Shown here: positions 20,955 to 34,145 of the stretch, piece after piece
Numbering within the stretch: position 1 is the first letter of the stretch
Layout of the letters: every line of letters starts with the position of its first letter
Source of the DNA: Istiophorus platypterus
Taxonomy: Eukaryota > Chordata > Actinopteri > Istiophoriformes > Istiophoridae
Length of the DNA: 64,000 nt
Assembly (NCBI GenBank): GCA_016859345.1
Contig: CM029123.1
Span: forward strand, 1,534,501 to 1,598,500
Reading direction: 5' to 3'
Position numbers and translations under genes: made by a program
The notes under the pieces: generated by a model
What the model saw: the letters and a program-made list of their open reading frames with translations, nothing else
What the model was told of the DNA's origin: nothing
The model's database searches: none

Positions 20955-23900
20955 TATCCCATTCTTATCAGCCTCACAGACCATGGGGTTTCTGTTCTTG
21001 TGTGGGATTGACTGATTGATTCTGGCATTTCCAATGCCTGATCATTTGCCCCTCCCATGAGTCCTTGGAAATTTGGGAATTCAGGTTATCAGTGTGGCAT
21101 TCACGTTTGTGTGTACAAATGTGTATGTGTGTGACTGCATGTATGCATGTGTGTACTTTGACATGTTTACATAGGTGTATGAATTGGATGATTTGTATGT
21201 AATTGAAAATACACACATAGAAACGAATACACACAATATGCAGATGGCAAGATGCAGCTCCTCTCCTCTCTGTGGGAACCTCTCTGTGACTCTTTCTGGT
21301 TCCTTAGCTAAGAACATATAATGAAAATATAAATATATATATGATATATAATATCATTATATATATAATGAAATTAATATCAGTCAGAATTATTTAGTTA
21401 TACTACTATTAGCATGATTGGACTTGCTTGCTATCTGTCATCAACATATTTTTCCCTTAGAAACACAAGCACCGTATTGTTACAGTGATGCTTGACTTAT
21501 AAAGCTATAATTTCCATTATATCCAGATGTTCAGAAGACACTGACCTACTGTCACTTACCAAGATCTGATGATGCCACCTGGGTCCATGCAGCACTGATG
21601 ATGCCACAAGTTGTTGTCACTCCATAATAACTTCGTGTTTACTTCTCTGTTTGTCAGTATGAACACAAAACAGACAAGAACTAAAAGAGAACTCTTTCTT
21701 CCCCTTGGTCTGGACCAAGTGAAACAAACTATAGGTGTGAAAGCAACCTTTTGAAGCCTTCTTGTTTTTGTGTGTGTTTTCAACCTTCACACAGAGTAAA
21801 TGCTAATTCAGTGGCTAAGTTGCTATGAAAGTCTGCCAGCAACAGCACTTTCAGAGGGTTTAATTGATAAATGGGGGTGGCAAAAGGGGCTGAAGCTTAG
21901 GGAAGGGTTTGCTGTGCATTTTTAATGACTTTCAGTAGAGAAGGTCCATCACAAAGGAAATCATCTGAAATAAAAGCCCCCTGGGATGAACAGTCACTAT
22001 TGATGGAGCTGAACTATTCTTAGTTGGGAGTGTACAAAGCCTGTATAAGCTCCGTATATGAAATCCTGACTTTATTAAGTAGTTTATATATACATATATA
22101 TTTTAATAATCCTGTGATGTCTCTGCTGACAGCACAGTATTTTAACCATAAGTTTAATGGGAATGCATCCATTGCCTTTTATCTTACTATGTGTCATTTA
22201 ATTAATTGACTAAAATGTAAATACAGGATCTGTACCTAACTTTAAAAGTTTTTAAAAGTACCAAACAAATTTTATGCCATTAGTTAGTGGGATATAGAGT
22301 ATCTTTACATGACGGAGAGCTTTATTTTTTTTTGGGATGAATTCTTTATACCACTCTGTTTAATGCTGATAAGCTTTAAAAATGATAATAGAATGCATCT
22401 GGAGGAACCATGATTTTTCCCTGAATTAGCAAGCAATGGATGATAGTTTAGCACTCAGGTTGCTGTTTTTAAAGAACTGAACAGTTACTTAACATATACC
22501 TGCTTTACACAATAATGTAGCTAATGTTTTACTGCGAAGAACTCTAAGCAACAAACCTCATAGGCCCTTTGTGCAGTATTAGCTCTAGCACTCAAAGGAC
22601 TATACTGCACAAATTGGAAAACACTGATCATATATGAACCTAGAAAACACTCAGATAGAAGAAACCTGTATAAAAGCTACACAATCTCTTTTTATTCGTA
22701 AAAAGAAAATGTGTGTTCTGCATCAGGATTTCCAAAACAAAATTCAGATAGAGGTAGGGAATAATGCTGATATGTGGAAAATACCTGAAGCCAGGACATA
22801 CTGCAGCTTATTATAAAGATGCAACTGAACCATTTATATATTAGATGCTATCACACTTGCAATGCTGGTTGTAATCGGTGCTAAAGGTTCATCTAAATTT
22901 ACCAGAGATTTGGCAGTGCCTTCAAGAATTAGTTAAATTCGTTGAGTATGAAAGTAGACCTTACCTTAGAAATATTAGTTTGACAGTATAAGGAATAGGA
23001 ATCTTAACTCCAGGTTCACTTACTATTTATTTCTGGATCTTTCATCTGTGTTCCTCAGCTGACTGTTGTGGACCATGATGCAATTTGTTCTGTTGTAATG
23101 GAGATTTAGAAAACTGAGAAAACTATAATGTGATGACAAGGCTAATTAAATATTTTCATTATATTTGAGTAAATGCCATCTGCTGAGAAAGACAGTGACA
23201 TGTGCCTAAGAGTTAAAGATAGATGGTAAGTTCAGTCAGTGTATCCATTTGTCTTTTCAAAAAGCAAAATTAATGGTAGAAACTTAAATCTGTGAAATAA
23301 TTTTTGGGATATCCTGCTAACTAAAATAAAACAAACATAACTGAAGACATACACAAATACACAGATCCCAAAGCAAAACATTAAAAAAAGTCCCATGGTA
23401 GAACACATAAAATTCAGAAGTTCTACTCCTCCTTTATTTGCACATGGACAGGGACTGAAAGTTTGTGGTGAGAAAGTGAATTCCCAAAAATGTAAAACTA
23501 TAGCAGTAAGGTGGATTTGTCAAAGAAGATCTCTTGTCAACATTATGCAAATATTGTGCCTCCAAAGCATACACTCAAAAATGGTATGACAGGTGTCTGA
23601 TTGACATCAGCTCATAAATATATACTCCCACTACTACTTCTTTCACTACAGAGTTTATGAATGAATAAGCTGTTCCTTGCTGTCTGCAGTTCTACTCAGC
23701 TGTGAATCTCTTTTAGAGCACAAGGGCAAAGGAAAAAGTGCATCAACTTAGTAGAAAGTCTCCTCATTTGTAAGAGTGGCTAGTGTATGAGAGCTGGAGT
23801 GAATGTAATTCAGTGCTTGTTATGTTGTTCACCACAACAACATTGGTTAACAGCACTGTAATTATGCAATTATAAAAAATTTATCATGTGTAAATATAGT

Positions 23901-24900
23901 CACTGCCACATGACAGCTGGTGCCTGGCTAAAACACGTTGACTCTAATAAGAGTAAGTGGATAAAACCTTCTATCTAAAATAATACTTTTTCAAAATCAT
24001 ATGAGAAATGCTTTTGGATTAAATAACTTAGATGGCAGCGGCTGGTTAGGTTAATCCAGTGAACTGAATACCTGACAAATTTGGTTACTTTTTTAAACTG
24101 ATCCCAAACCCATTAAAATACAGTAGTGCCATAAAAGAATCAGGCTTATCAAATTTTGCCACTGCCTACAATGGACTGATACAAGCAATTATGGGAATGG
24201 ATACTCAGATATAAATGTTAGAGCTAAATCTCTGATAGTTGCCATAAAATTAGCTTTCCCCAAACCCAACCTTAAAATATTAAAACTTTTCTAAACACAA
24301 CCATGACAACTGAGCAATGCCATCTGCTGAAGTCCACAAAGTATGGCTGAAAGCCTCCAAAACATCACCAAAGTTGCACATTATGTTGAGCAATATATCA
24401 AGTTGCCATTTCCAAGGTCCAGAATAAATTGTCAAGCACAAAAAGTCTCAGGTTTCATAAAATACAATGATAATAATAATAGAAATAATACTACTACTAA
24501 TAATACACACTGACAATAGGACCTTGTACATTTAACTTTTAACTTTGAGTTCCATGACATGTTGGCCTACTAGAAATTTATATATGACTAATTTGCTATG
24601 GCAAATATTTTTTGAAAGAAACATGCTCACTTTCTGTTAACATGGGTTGATGTTGTTTAGGCATTTACGGCACTTGGTGAAGGTTATGGAACAAGGATCA
24701 TGGTTTTATACTGAAATAGTAATAAATGACATGAACAAGACACAATGATATCTCATTATAATTTTAACGAAAAAAGATGATGTTTCCTTAACCAATAGAA
24801 CTTTTGTTGCTTAAACCTAACCACATATTGGGCTTAGGAAGTCATGTCCTACACTGTGAAGCACTTCCTTCACTAGAAATAAACTTGTATATGAACATAA
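20955..24900. other. No recognised gene or repeat
   Basis: 4 kb of AT-rich sequence. An AT-only palindromic stretch lies at 21328-21371. A possible short exon at 21560-21588 and a hairpin at 22568-22613 are described as findings. No frame over 80 codons has a recognisable motif. Confidence 0.45.
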
Positions 24901-25539
24901 TCTAGGCTTGATTATTGCAACTCCCTATTATCTGGCTGCCCCAATAAAACATTAAATAGTCTCCAGCAAATTCAGAATGCTGCTGCGAGATTATTGACAA
25001 GAACCAGAACAAGAGATCATATCTCTCCTGTGTTAGTTTCTCTGCATTGGCTCCCTGTGAAAACCAGAATACAATTTAAAATCCTCATCCTCACCTACAA
25101 AGCCCTTAATAGTCAGTCACCATCCTATCTTAAAGAGCTTGTAGTACCTTATTATCCCATGAGAACACTTTGCTTCCAGAACACAGGCCTACTAGTGGTT
25201 CCTAGAGCCTCCACAAGCAGAAACCGGGGGGGGGGGGGGGGGGGGCAGGACATTAAGTTATCAATTCAATTCAATTCAATTCAATTCAATTCAATTCATT
25301 TTCATTTATATAGCACCATATCATAACAGACGTTATCTCAGGGCACTGTTCATATAGAGCAGGTCTAGACCAGACTCTTTATAGTTATTATTTACAAAGA
25401 CCCAACATTTCCCCCATGAGCAAGCACCTGGTGACAGTGTCAACGAAAAACTCCCTTTTAACAGGTAGAAATGTCGAACAGATCCTGACTCATCGTGGGG
25501 GGGGGGGGGGGGTCTGCCTCAACCGCCTCGGATGAGTGA

Positions 25540-25578
<39 letters not shown>

Positions 25579-26790
25579 CAGGAGGGAGGAGAGAGAGCAA
25601 AGCAAAATAATAGGACTAATAGTTATATATACTGTAGTTATACTAACAGGGCTAATAATATTACTTATAGGACTAAATTAAATGGTAACAGTAGTAATCA
25701 TATTAATTAAAGCAGTGGGTGTTGATCAGGCTCGTGGGGCAGTAGATGATCTGTAGCCATGGATCCAGACTTTGCAGCATCAGAGGCAAAAAAACCTGTA
25801 GAAAGCGACAGGAGACGAGAGGAGAGAGATGAGAAAGCACAAAAATATGGGAAAGTGAAGAAACAACGGTTAGTAATAAATACTTTTGAGATATTAATGT
25901 GCACATGAGAGAGGAGGAGGGGATAGAGGAAAGAGGAACTTGGTGCATAATGGGAAGTCCCCTAGCAGTCTAGGCCCATAGCAGAATAGTGAGGGGATTG
26001 TTCAAGCTAATGCTGAGCCAGTTCTAACCATAAGCTATATCACAGAGGAAGGATTTAAGCTGACTCTTAAATGTGGAGAGGGTGTCTGCCTCCTGGACCC
26101 AAACTAAAAGATGGTTCCACAGCAGAGGAGCCTGATAACTGAAAGCTCTGCCCCCATTCTGCTTATGGAGACTCTAGGAACCACTAGTAGTCCTGCATTC
26201 TGGCAGCACAGTGATCTATTGGGATACTAAGGTACTATGAGCTCTTTAAGATAGGATGGTGACTGGCCATTAAGGGCTCTGTAGATGAAGAGGAGGATTT
26301 TAAATTGTAACCTGTATTTCCCAGGGAGCCAATGCAGAAAAGTAACACAGGAGATATATGATCTCTCTTTCTGGTTCTTGTCAATACTCCTATCAGGCTA
26401 TTCTAATGTGGGACCATCTTCCAGTTTGGGTCCAGGAGACAACGTGGAGACACCCTCTCTACATTTAAGAATAAGCTTAAAACCTTCCTTTTCGATATAG
26501 CTTACGGTTAGAACTGGGGGGACTTCCCATGATGCACAGAGCTTCCCTTTCCATCACCTCCTCTTCTCTCCCTGTACACATTAACACCTCAAAAATACTC
26601 ACTACTAACTGTCCTTCCTCTCTCTCCCGCAGTCTTGGGCTTTCTCGTCTCTCTCCTCTTCCTTCTTTCGCTTTCTGCAGGTTTTTCTGCCTCTGATGCT
26701 CCTGAGTCTGGATCCATGGCTACAGACCATCTACTGCCCCATGAGCCTGATCAACACCCTGTGCATTTATTATTATAATAACTACTAGGT
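24901..26790 (+). mobile_element. L2-like LINE 3' part, interrupted by a second L2
   Basis: Plus-sense L2 reverse transcriptase C-terminal region: LDYCNS, then HISPVLVSLHWLPVKTRIQF, KALNSQSPSYLKEL and GLLVVPRASTS. It stops at 25263 and resumes at 26391 with the continuation (tatcaggcta..., WDHLPVWVQE-like, then STFKSRLK and FLFD-like codons) and 3' UTR to about 26790. The interruption is an inverted L2 copy. A G-run of 20 at 25226-25245 lies in the coding part. It is 5'-truncated and non-functional. Confidence 0.85.
25264..26390 (-). mobile_element. 5'-truncated L2-like LINE nested in another L2
   Basis: Read on the minus strand it runs from the SPVL...LHWLP region through the C-terminus, the 3' UTR with (GA)n at 25543-25572 and a 16-base G-run at 25497-25512 (C-run in element sense), to the (ttgaa)n tail at 25264-25296. 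A five-base direct repeat, tatca, flanks it at 25259-25263 and 26391-26395. It is inserted in the plus-strand L2 at 24901-26790. Confidence 0.85.
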
Positions 26791-26794
26791 GGTT

Positions 26795-27240
26795 TTGTGG
26801 TTTTCACAAAAAAACAGATTTATTTCTGTTGCTCCCTGCTTATACACCTTGGAAAGCTCAACAATTTAACAAGTCACATCTTACAAGTACATTGGTCTGT
26901 TGTTGTTATGATAAATAAATATTTCAAATAATTTGAAAAGGAACTCACAAATATCAGAAGTTAAATTTTCTGTACATATAACTTTTTTCACTGATTAGGT
27001 AAGACAACAATTAGTACAGTCAACTATCCTGTCTGTATGGCACTATGGTGATTTTATTTTGCATGTGTCTTGCATCTATTCTTCAGTCATTAGAGGTAAT
27101 ATATATAATAATGCTCTGAGGTTCCTAATAGATGAGGGCTTTGGGGCCACTCTGACCTGTAGGGGAGTGTAGGTTGGCCTTCCTGTCAATCAGAAGGGAC
27201 TTGTACTCTTCTTATATCATCTCATAATTATTTAAAAATG
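26795..27240. other. No recognised feature
   Basis: About 450 bases between two L2 fragments with nothing recognised. Confidence 0.5.
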
Positions 27241-27243
27241 AAT

Positions 27244-27404
27244 CTCTTCTGCCACTAATGCTGCAGCATCTGGATATGTGGCTAAAAACTACCTACTGCC
27301 CCCTTGATCCTGCTCAACACCCACTGCTTCAATTACTATGATTATTACTATTGCTATTTTATCTAGTCTTTTTTATGATTATGATTATGAGTATGATTAT
27401 TATG

Positions 27405-27442
<38 letters not shown>

Positions 27443-27445
27443 CCC
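27244..27445 (+). mobile_element. L2-like 3' UTR fragment with (ATT)n
   Basis: The stretch ctgcagcatctggatatgtggct...ctactgcccccttgatcctgctcaacacccactgcttcaatta matches the 3' UTR at 26695-26760. It runs into an (ATT)n tract at about 27386-27442, a common expansion point in this UTR. Confidence 0.7.
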
Positions 27446-27669
27446 TACTATTAGTTTCATATTGAAGTGGAGTAAAACTGGCCTTTAAAAGTTCAGAGTC
27501 AAACTCTGTAACGGACACCTCAAAATAACTAAACTTACCATTTGTTATTGTGAATGGGGTAATGAATGAAAAGAAATTTGACTGTAGTAATGGGTAAGAA
27601 CACACTTTTCAAAGGTTGAGTTTATAGCCTGAGAACCTAGCAGACTTTTAAATGGTACAGAGAAAATTC

Positions 27670-30600
27670 TGAATTAATGAGAGAGGAGCATATATATGGA
27701 GGACATCATCAGTTTATAATGAGATTTTGTGTTACTGATTGGCTCTAAAGATCCCCTTAAAGTCATGCATTGCCAAATGGATCCTGCAAATAACAACATT
27801 ACCAATGCAAAAAGCAATGGAGATAGAGGGCACCACTGTCTAGTCCCACACTGAAGAGGAAAGTATGGTGAATGTGTTTCATTAGTTCTAACTGGGGCTA
27901 AAGGAGAGGTATACAGGAGTTTTATCCAGGACATATAAGTATAACCAAAACAAAACTACTGGGGAACATTAAACAGATAACCCCATTCCATGTGATCAAA
28001 GGCTTTCTCAGCATCTAAGGAAAAAAGCACCGCCAGATTTTGTGACGATGGTGATGAAGTGTAAACAATATAAAATACACACCTGATTTTAACAAAAGAA
28101 GGTCTTTTTTTTGATGATGCCTGTCTGGTCATAGGATATAGAGTAGGGAAAAACAAGTTCAAGACATGGACCCCACACTTAAGACAGTACCTTAACATTG
28201 ACATTAAAGAGACTTATCAGATGGTAGGAGGAGCAGTCATGGGGATCTTGGCCTTTTTCAAAGCAAAGATATTGATGCCTGATTTAGGGCTGGGGGGAAG
28301 ATGAAAAAATCTAGACTGTCATCAAATACAACTTTCAGTAAGGCTCTCAGTTTTGGAGAAAATTCTTTATAAAATTCTGAGGGTAAGCTGTCTGGTCATA
28401 GACAATTTCCACTTTGCATACAAGTGATAGTCTTGTGTATGTCATGTAAGGTTATGGGGCTATCCAAGGATTCTCTGGAATTTTCATTCACAGTAGGAAT
28501 ATTGAGGTCTTCAAAAAAGTATCAATTAAACCCAGATAAGTGGGATGTTTGGATATATATAGATTCATGTTAAAGTCACAGAACTTTCTGTTAATATCCA
28601 AAGGGTGTGATAGTAATCCTGTCTCTGGACTGACAAGGTCAATTTGGTTAGTGTCATGCTTAGCAAATGTATGTCTCTGTAAGAGCTCTACTTTATACTT
28701 TGCGCTTAGGATTGCCCGTTCTGCCTGTCCAGTCAAGAACAGGTCAAATTCAACATGATTCCTACATATCTAGTGTTGGGGAAACAGCATAAACTTTGCT
28801 TCTGAAATGAGCTTTGATAGTTTTATTTTTCTAGTGATCTGCGATTTATGGAATGAAGCATTATAGAAAATAATTTGCCCCCTCAGAAAGGCCTTAAGGG
28901 TCTCTCATAGCAGAGATGGGGAGGTCTCATTTTTTGAGTTGGCTTCCAGAAACATGTCTATATGTTTTCTATATTAATGAAGGTAATAAAAGACTCATCA
29001 GACAAAAGGAGTGAGTTAAGTCTCAATCTGACACTACTGGATCTGTGGTTGGGGGAGGTCAAATCCTGCATTAAAGGAGCAGGATTGGATGTCACCATTG
29101 TGTTATAATCACATGACTGTACCAAAGGTAGTAAGGTCTTGTGCAAGAAAAAATAATCTATGTGTATAAAAGTATGATGTTTAGGTGAAGAGAAAAAATA
29201 TTCTCTCTTACTAGGGCACAGAAATCACCATAGGTCAGATATTGCACAGGTCTCTAAAAACTCTTTATGCTCTTAGCTGTTTTGATTGAGTGGTGATTCT
29301 ATTAGAAGAGCTATCTAATTAAGGGTTGATTACACAATCAAAATAACCAGATAAGATAGGTTGGTGGCTGTCCTAGTGTGGTACAGTGACAGGAAGTTAT
29401 TGAATTTAAAATCATCCCAGTACGAGGCATAAACACAAGTGTCAAAGTGTGTGATGAAGTTTACCTATAACATAATATACTTATAACAAAGTGTCCATTA
29501 GGTTCCAAAGTGGTATCAGACTCCACAATGGTACTGATTTGCAAAACAGAATTGCAGGCCCTCTTGCCTTACTCTGAAATACAAGTGGTATACCTGCCAA
29601 ACCCAACAGCAGAGGGAACATAAAGACAACATACAGCAAGGAAATCTACTTTCCCCCTTCCCTCAACAAGCACTATGCCAAACGCAGTGCATAAACCCCA
29701 GGGCAGAATGCTCAAATCAGATTTGGTGTCTAGCTATATCTTAACCAACCAAAAGCTCAGCAGACAAAAAGAGAAAAAAAGGCAGTGCAAAACCCCAAGA
29801 ACTAAAAAAAGTATCATGATGGTGTAGTAAACTTAGGAACTGTAATGATTTTTAAGGCAAAAGACACATACAGGCATATTATGTTACTGAATAACACAGT
29901 CAGCTAATGGACATAAAACATACAAATACACAAGTAAGAGAGTAGTTTGTGCATAAGACAGCCAGTTCATAATCCTGAAAGGATTTTTCCTCCCCCTAAA
30001 CTTGATCTGGACTGTAGCTGGAAAAAGGAGGCCAATTTGACATCAGGAATATTTTGAAGAAGCTGCTTCACATCTGTAAAGGCTAATTGCTTCCCAGTGA
30101 CCTCCGGAGTGAAATCATGAAAGATGTATACACGTTTATCCTTGTAAAATAGCTGCCTTTTCTGACTAGAAATGTGGAGGATGCAATCTTTAATGTCTCC
30201 ATGGTTCACTCAAATAATGAATGGCCTGGGCTTTTCTCCTTCTTGGCCCTTGGTGCCAATGTGTGATATCCGTGGTCTAGGTATGGAATGTCACAGAGGT
30301 CCAATATTTTCTTCAGCACAGTCATGCTGAACTCTGGTTGCTCCCATCTTTACCTTCCTCAAATCCAACTAGGCAGATGTTTTTGTGATTCTCAAACCTT
30401 CCAAGGCTTGTCATTCAAACAACACACCTCTGACTAAGGCCATTTCACTGTAGTTTCCAAGACCATGACCGATGAACTACATTCTGTCGCAGAATGCTCT
30501 AGGTCATCAAAGCACTTAGTGTTTTGCACACTTTTAGACCGAGGAGAGTTGATGATTTTATGCAGCTCTTGTCAGATAGAAGCATTTCCCTGATGAAGGA

Positions 30601-30930
30601 CAGCCATCTGGGTTACGGTTTTTGTGCTCAAAGATTCAATCTCTGACATCGTCTTCTCTATGGATTTTGAGGAAAGTGGTTCAACCTTGCTAGCTGTTTC
30701 TTTGCAAGTAGTAGTTTTTTAGTATTAGAGTGGCCAAACATTAGCTTGGCCAATCTTTCTGGTCTTTTCATGATTAGCCATTATCAAAAATAGGATTACC
30801 ATGTGTGTATGTTCTTCCCTCATCAAAATTACTTGTCTAACTTTGTTACAATGCCAGAAATGAAGGCTAGAATTAGTGTTTGAATAAAAGTTGCATGCAG
30901 AGCTCAGGACCTCGCAGCCTCTCATGTGTA
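27670..30930 (-). pseudogene. Degraded L1-clade LINE, ORF1 and ORF2
   Basis: Read right to left: an ORF1-like RNA-binding piece at 30209-29967 (KDKRVYIFHDFTPEVTGKQL, then a predicted helical stretch); an endonuclease C-terminal piece at 29146-28958 (LPLVQSCDYN, RSSSVRLRLNSLLLSDESF); a linker at 28736-28488; and reverse transcriptase pieces at 28050-27690 (LDAEKAFDHMEW with the first catalytic aspartate, RQWCPLSPLLFALVM). The catalytic YADD region near 27715 is out of frame and carries a stop. Frames are broken many times and the total is shorter than an intact L1, so deletions are likely. Left boundary approximate. Confidence 0.75.
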
Positions 30931-31189
30931 ATATCAACCAGAAGATTGATGTTAGATTTCATGCAGATTTCATTCAGTCTTAGTATTTAATTTTTGTTTT
31001 ATTTTATTTACATTGGAGACCTGATTTCCCTGTTAATGCACTTTTTAAAATCTGTTTTAATATGAACCCTATAAATTAATCATTGATCATGTTTCAAACT
31101 TTTAAAAATGATGATTTAGATAATTTAGATGCTTTACAAGTATATGTATTGAATTAGTCCACAGATGTTTTTGTGATGCTCAAGCCTTG

Positions 31190-31630
31190 AGATTTGATAT
31201 GAACAAATGAAAATATGATTGAAGTGCAGACCTTTAGCTTTAATTCGATGAGTTTCACAAAAATATTACATAGGAATTACAGCCGTTTTTATACTAGTCC
31301 CTCATTTTCAGTGGTTCAGAAGTAATTGGACAAACCAACATAATCGTAATATTTAAGGATTGTTATCAACAAGTGAATGAATGATTTCTTGAACCCATGG
31401 ACATCACCAAATCTTGAGTTTCCTGCAATGAGATGCTTTGCCATGCCTTTCCTGCAGCCACCTTCAGTTGCTGCTCTTTTGTGAGTCTTTCTGCCCTCAG
31501 TTTTGTCTTTAGAAAGTGAAAAGCATGCTCAGTTGGATTGATGTCAGGTGACTGACTTGGTCAATGAAGAATATTTCATTTCTTTGCCTTGAGAAGAACT
31601 TGGGTTGCTTTTGAAATATTTTCAATGGAT
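31190..31630 (-). mobile_element. Tc1-like transposon family A fragment
   Basis: Contains gattgaagtgcagacctttagctttaattc, cattttcagtggttcagaagtaattggacaaacc and catggacatcaccaaatcttgagtttcctgc, in the same order as the copy at 15.7 kb. Terminal repeat absent; ends near gcttttgaaatattttc. Confidence 0.75.
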
Positions 31631-31929
31631 TTTACCATAAAATGTGAAAATGCTAAGATCATCAAGTGACTATAAAGTGACTGTTAACTAGCTTTTGAAA
31701 AGAACATGAGCTTTGTTTTCTGAACAATTAATAACAATCTATTAGAAGTAAAGCCGGTTGAAATGACTATTATGCAGTCTGAACCTCTTGTACTGCTTAT
31801 CTTATGGAGGGTGCACGTATATAAAAGATGTGTCTTCAGCATAGAGATTGATTTTTGCTTGAATGTCCTGACCCAAGTAATTTTTCACAGAACAGGATAG
31901 GGCCCGAATTGGAATCCTGGTGCAGTTCC

Positions 31930-33290
31930 CCATCACCTGGAATAGGCAAGAGTATCAGGGTTAAGCACAGTATATTTTCTCAGGATAATGCAGGCACATA
32001 TAACAACACATTGTAGAATGATAGACACTTCATATAGGACCAAAAGGGTTAGTTTATTGTATCTCACTGAGCTCTCTTGAGGCCATTGGTTTCTTTTGCA
32101 GCTATGGCACCCAAGCATCTAGGCAGTCCTGCTGTACAAGGTCAAATTTAGAAGATAAATATGCTACAGGCCTTTGTTTCCCCCTGTGTTTCTGTAACAG
32201 TACTGATATCATAAAACCTTGTTTTTATTGATCTGCTGTCTTTGTGAATGTTTTACCCATGTCAGGGAATCCTGAAGTAGGAGCTGATTGTAACACTATT
32301 TTTAAGTCAGTAAAGGCTTTGTCCACTTCTGGAGTCTATATGTGGAAGCATGGTGTGTGGATTTGGAACACTGATTCAGACAGGGCTTATACCGTCAACA
32401 GCTTCCTTCTTGAGCAGATATTTTTCTTTACATTTTCTGTAATATGATTTTGGTTTTATTTCTACTGGCTGTAACCTGTTCATCAGTCCATCATACTTAC
32501 CCTGAGCCCAGGGAGTTTTTGTAACTGTTATCAATTTAGGTTAATCAGGTGACAGGGCTTGTTGTAACATACTTGTTATGCACAGCCCTTATGGTGCCAG
32601 TTCAACTATTGTTTTAGTGTAAAAAGAAAACATCCCAACCTTCAAGTATTAATTACTCAGTTAAAAGCTACTCCTGGCTGTTCAGTTGGAGATCAATTTC
32701 CTACTTTATTACAACTCCTTACTGAGGGACAAGGACAATGCCATTTCTGAATTTTGCTTTTTGGCCAGGGAAATGTGAGGACTGGAATCCCATATTTAGA
32801 AAAACTTATCTTTCAAGATTTACAAGAGTACAAATACCCCCGCTGCACATTTATTATTACTACAATATATCCAATCTATCGACAGTTTATATTCATCTTA
32901 CCACATTTTTTCAAAATTTTCATCTGTACCTTCAGAAAGATATGCTGTACAATGTAAGCAATCTTTCTGCATGGACCCTATATTTAGACCAACTATGTCT
33001 GTGTGTGCTTCTTGCAGCAGGAAGTCATTTACGGAGCAGGGAGTCTCTGCATAAAGTTGCCACTGATACATGTATAATAACTGTCTTGGAACACAGTTAA
33101 CCATTTGACACACCTCTTTAACAATTGTGCTTTTGAAAAACCAGTATCGGTTGATATTAAAACCGTTCCTAAGTCACACAATAAGTCTCTTCCCATCAAA
33201 TTAAAGGGACGGCATGAGGATAACAAAAATAAATGTTTCATTGGACCTTTTTGTTCATCAACCATGGTCAGTTGCACAATTTAATGTTAA
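31930..33290 (-). pseudogene. Endogenous retrovirus pol fossil
   Basis: Read on the minus strand from 33277 down, pieces appear in pol order. A protease C-terminal motif (LMGRDLLCDLG) is near 33190. Reverse-transcriptase thumb/connection-like pieces lie around 32500-32400. A segment ending AFTDLK...GFPDMGK lies near 32300, and an RNase-H tail (KYTVLNPDTL) at about 31940-31970. The pattern resembles gamma/epsilon-type retroviruses. It is full of stops and frameshifts, its core reverse transcriptase is poorly preserved, and no LTR, gag or env was seen. It cannot make a functional protein. Boundaries approximate. Confidence 0.65.
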
Positions 33291-33294
33291 GTTG

Positions 33295-34145
33295 TACAAT
33301 ATCCACTATCACATACTGTGTACTTTGTTTTATATGTATAGTGCTTTAGGTATGGAAGTATTTTTCTTGTCTTACACATTGAGGTCTTTATTTTTTCTTG
33401 CCTTTGATCCCATTTTTGAGTACTCTCTCATAGATCACCAAGAGTTTTGAAAACTAACCTAGTTATCCCATCATGTGATACACTCTAACGTGTCAGATCT
33501 ATTACCAGAGCTCAGTGCTCTGGAATGATTTGTATTCTCTCTGTTCTTAGATCTCTTAATGGTTCCAAACCTGCCTCCATTAATCTACTGGTTAATACAC
33601 ATCAATGTGCAGAATCTTTTTATAACAGTTTAAACACTCAATGTCTTCTCTCTTACGAGACTGTGAAGTCTGGTTGTTGTTCTTATTTTAAAAACATTCA
33701 GGAGGGCTGTGGTTTCACAAGTCTGTCCTCAAGCTCCATCCACTCACTTCTCCACTCTATCTGGCAGAGGAGTTTCAGTTACAGGGACTGTTTTGCTATC
33801 TACGATACTGTGTACAAGGTTGGTCTACTTGAACAATTACTTCTTACTATTATTTTACTTTTCACATCCACTGAGAGGCTTTTTTTGGCACATTCGTCCT
33901 GAGTAACGCTCTCAGATGGTTTCAGCCATGACTTTTTTTTGTCCCCACATACTAGCCCATTCTAGACAGAACTCAGATGTTCACAGCACAGTTTTTTATC
34001 TCTTCAAAACATGGTAGTGAGGTACATTGCACTTACCTGTGTTATGTTGTGTTGAGATCCTGTTGTCAACGCCAAAACTGTGTTGGAAATTTTTTAAAAA
34101 ACTACAGAATTGTCAGAATTGTCTACATTGGCTACATGTTGATGT
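33295..34145. other. Unassigned sequence with open frames
   Basis: Frames at 33525-33902 and 33977-34237 (plus) are open but show no motif I recognise. They may belong to flanking retroelements. No host gene is supported. Confidence 0.4.

Noticed and set aside
33525..33906. Overlapping plus-strand frames considered as a gene
   Set aside because: No motif, no splice structure, and position between two retroelement fossils; most likely repeat debris.
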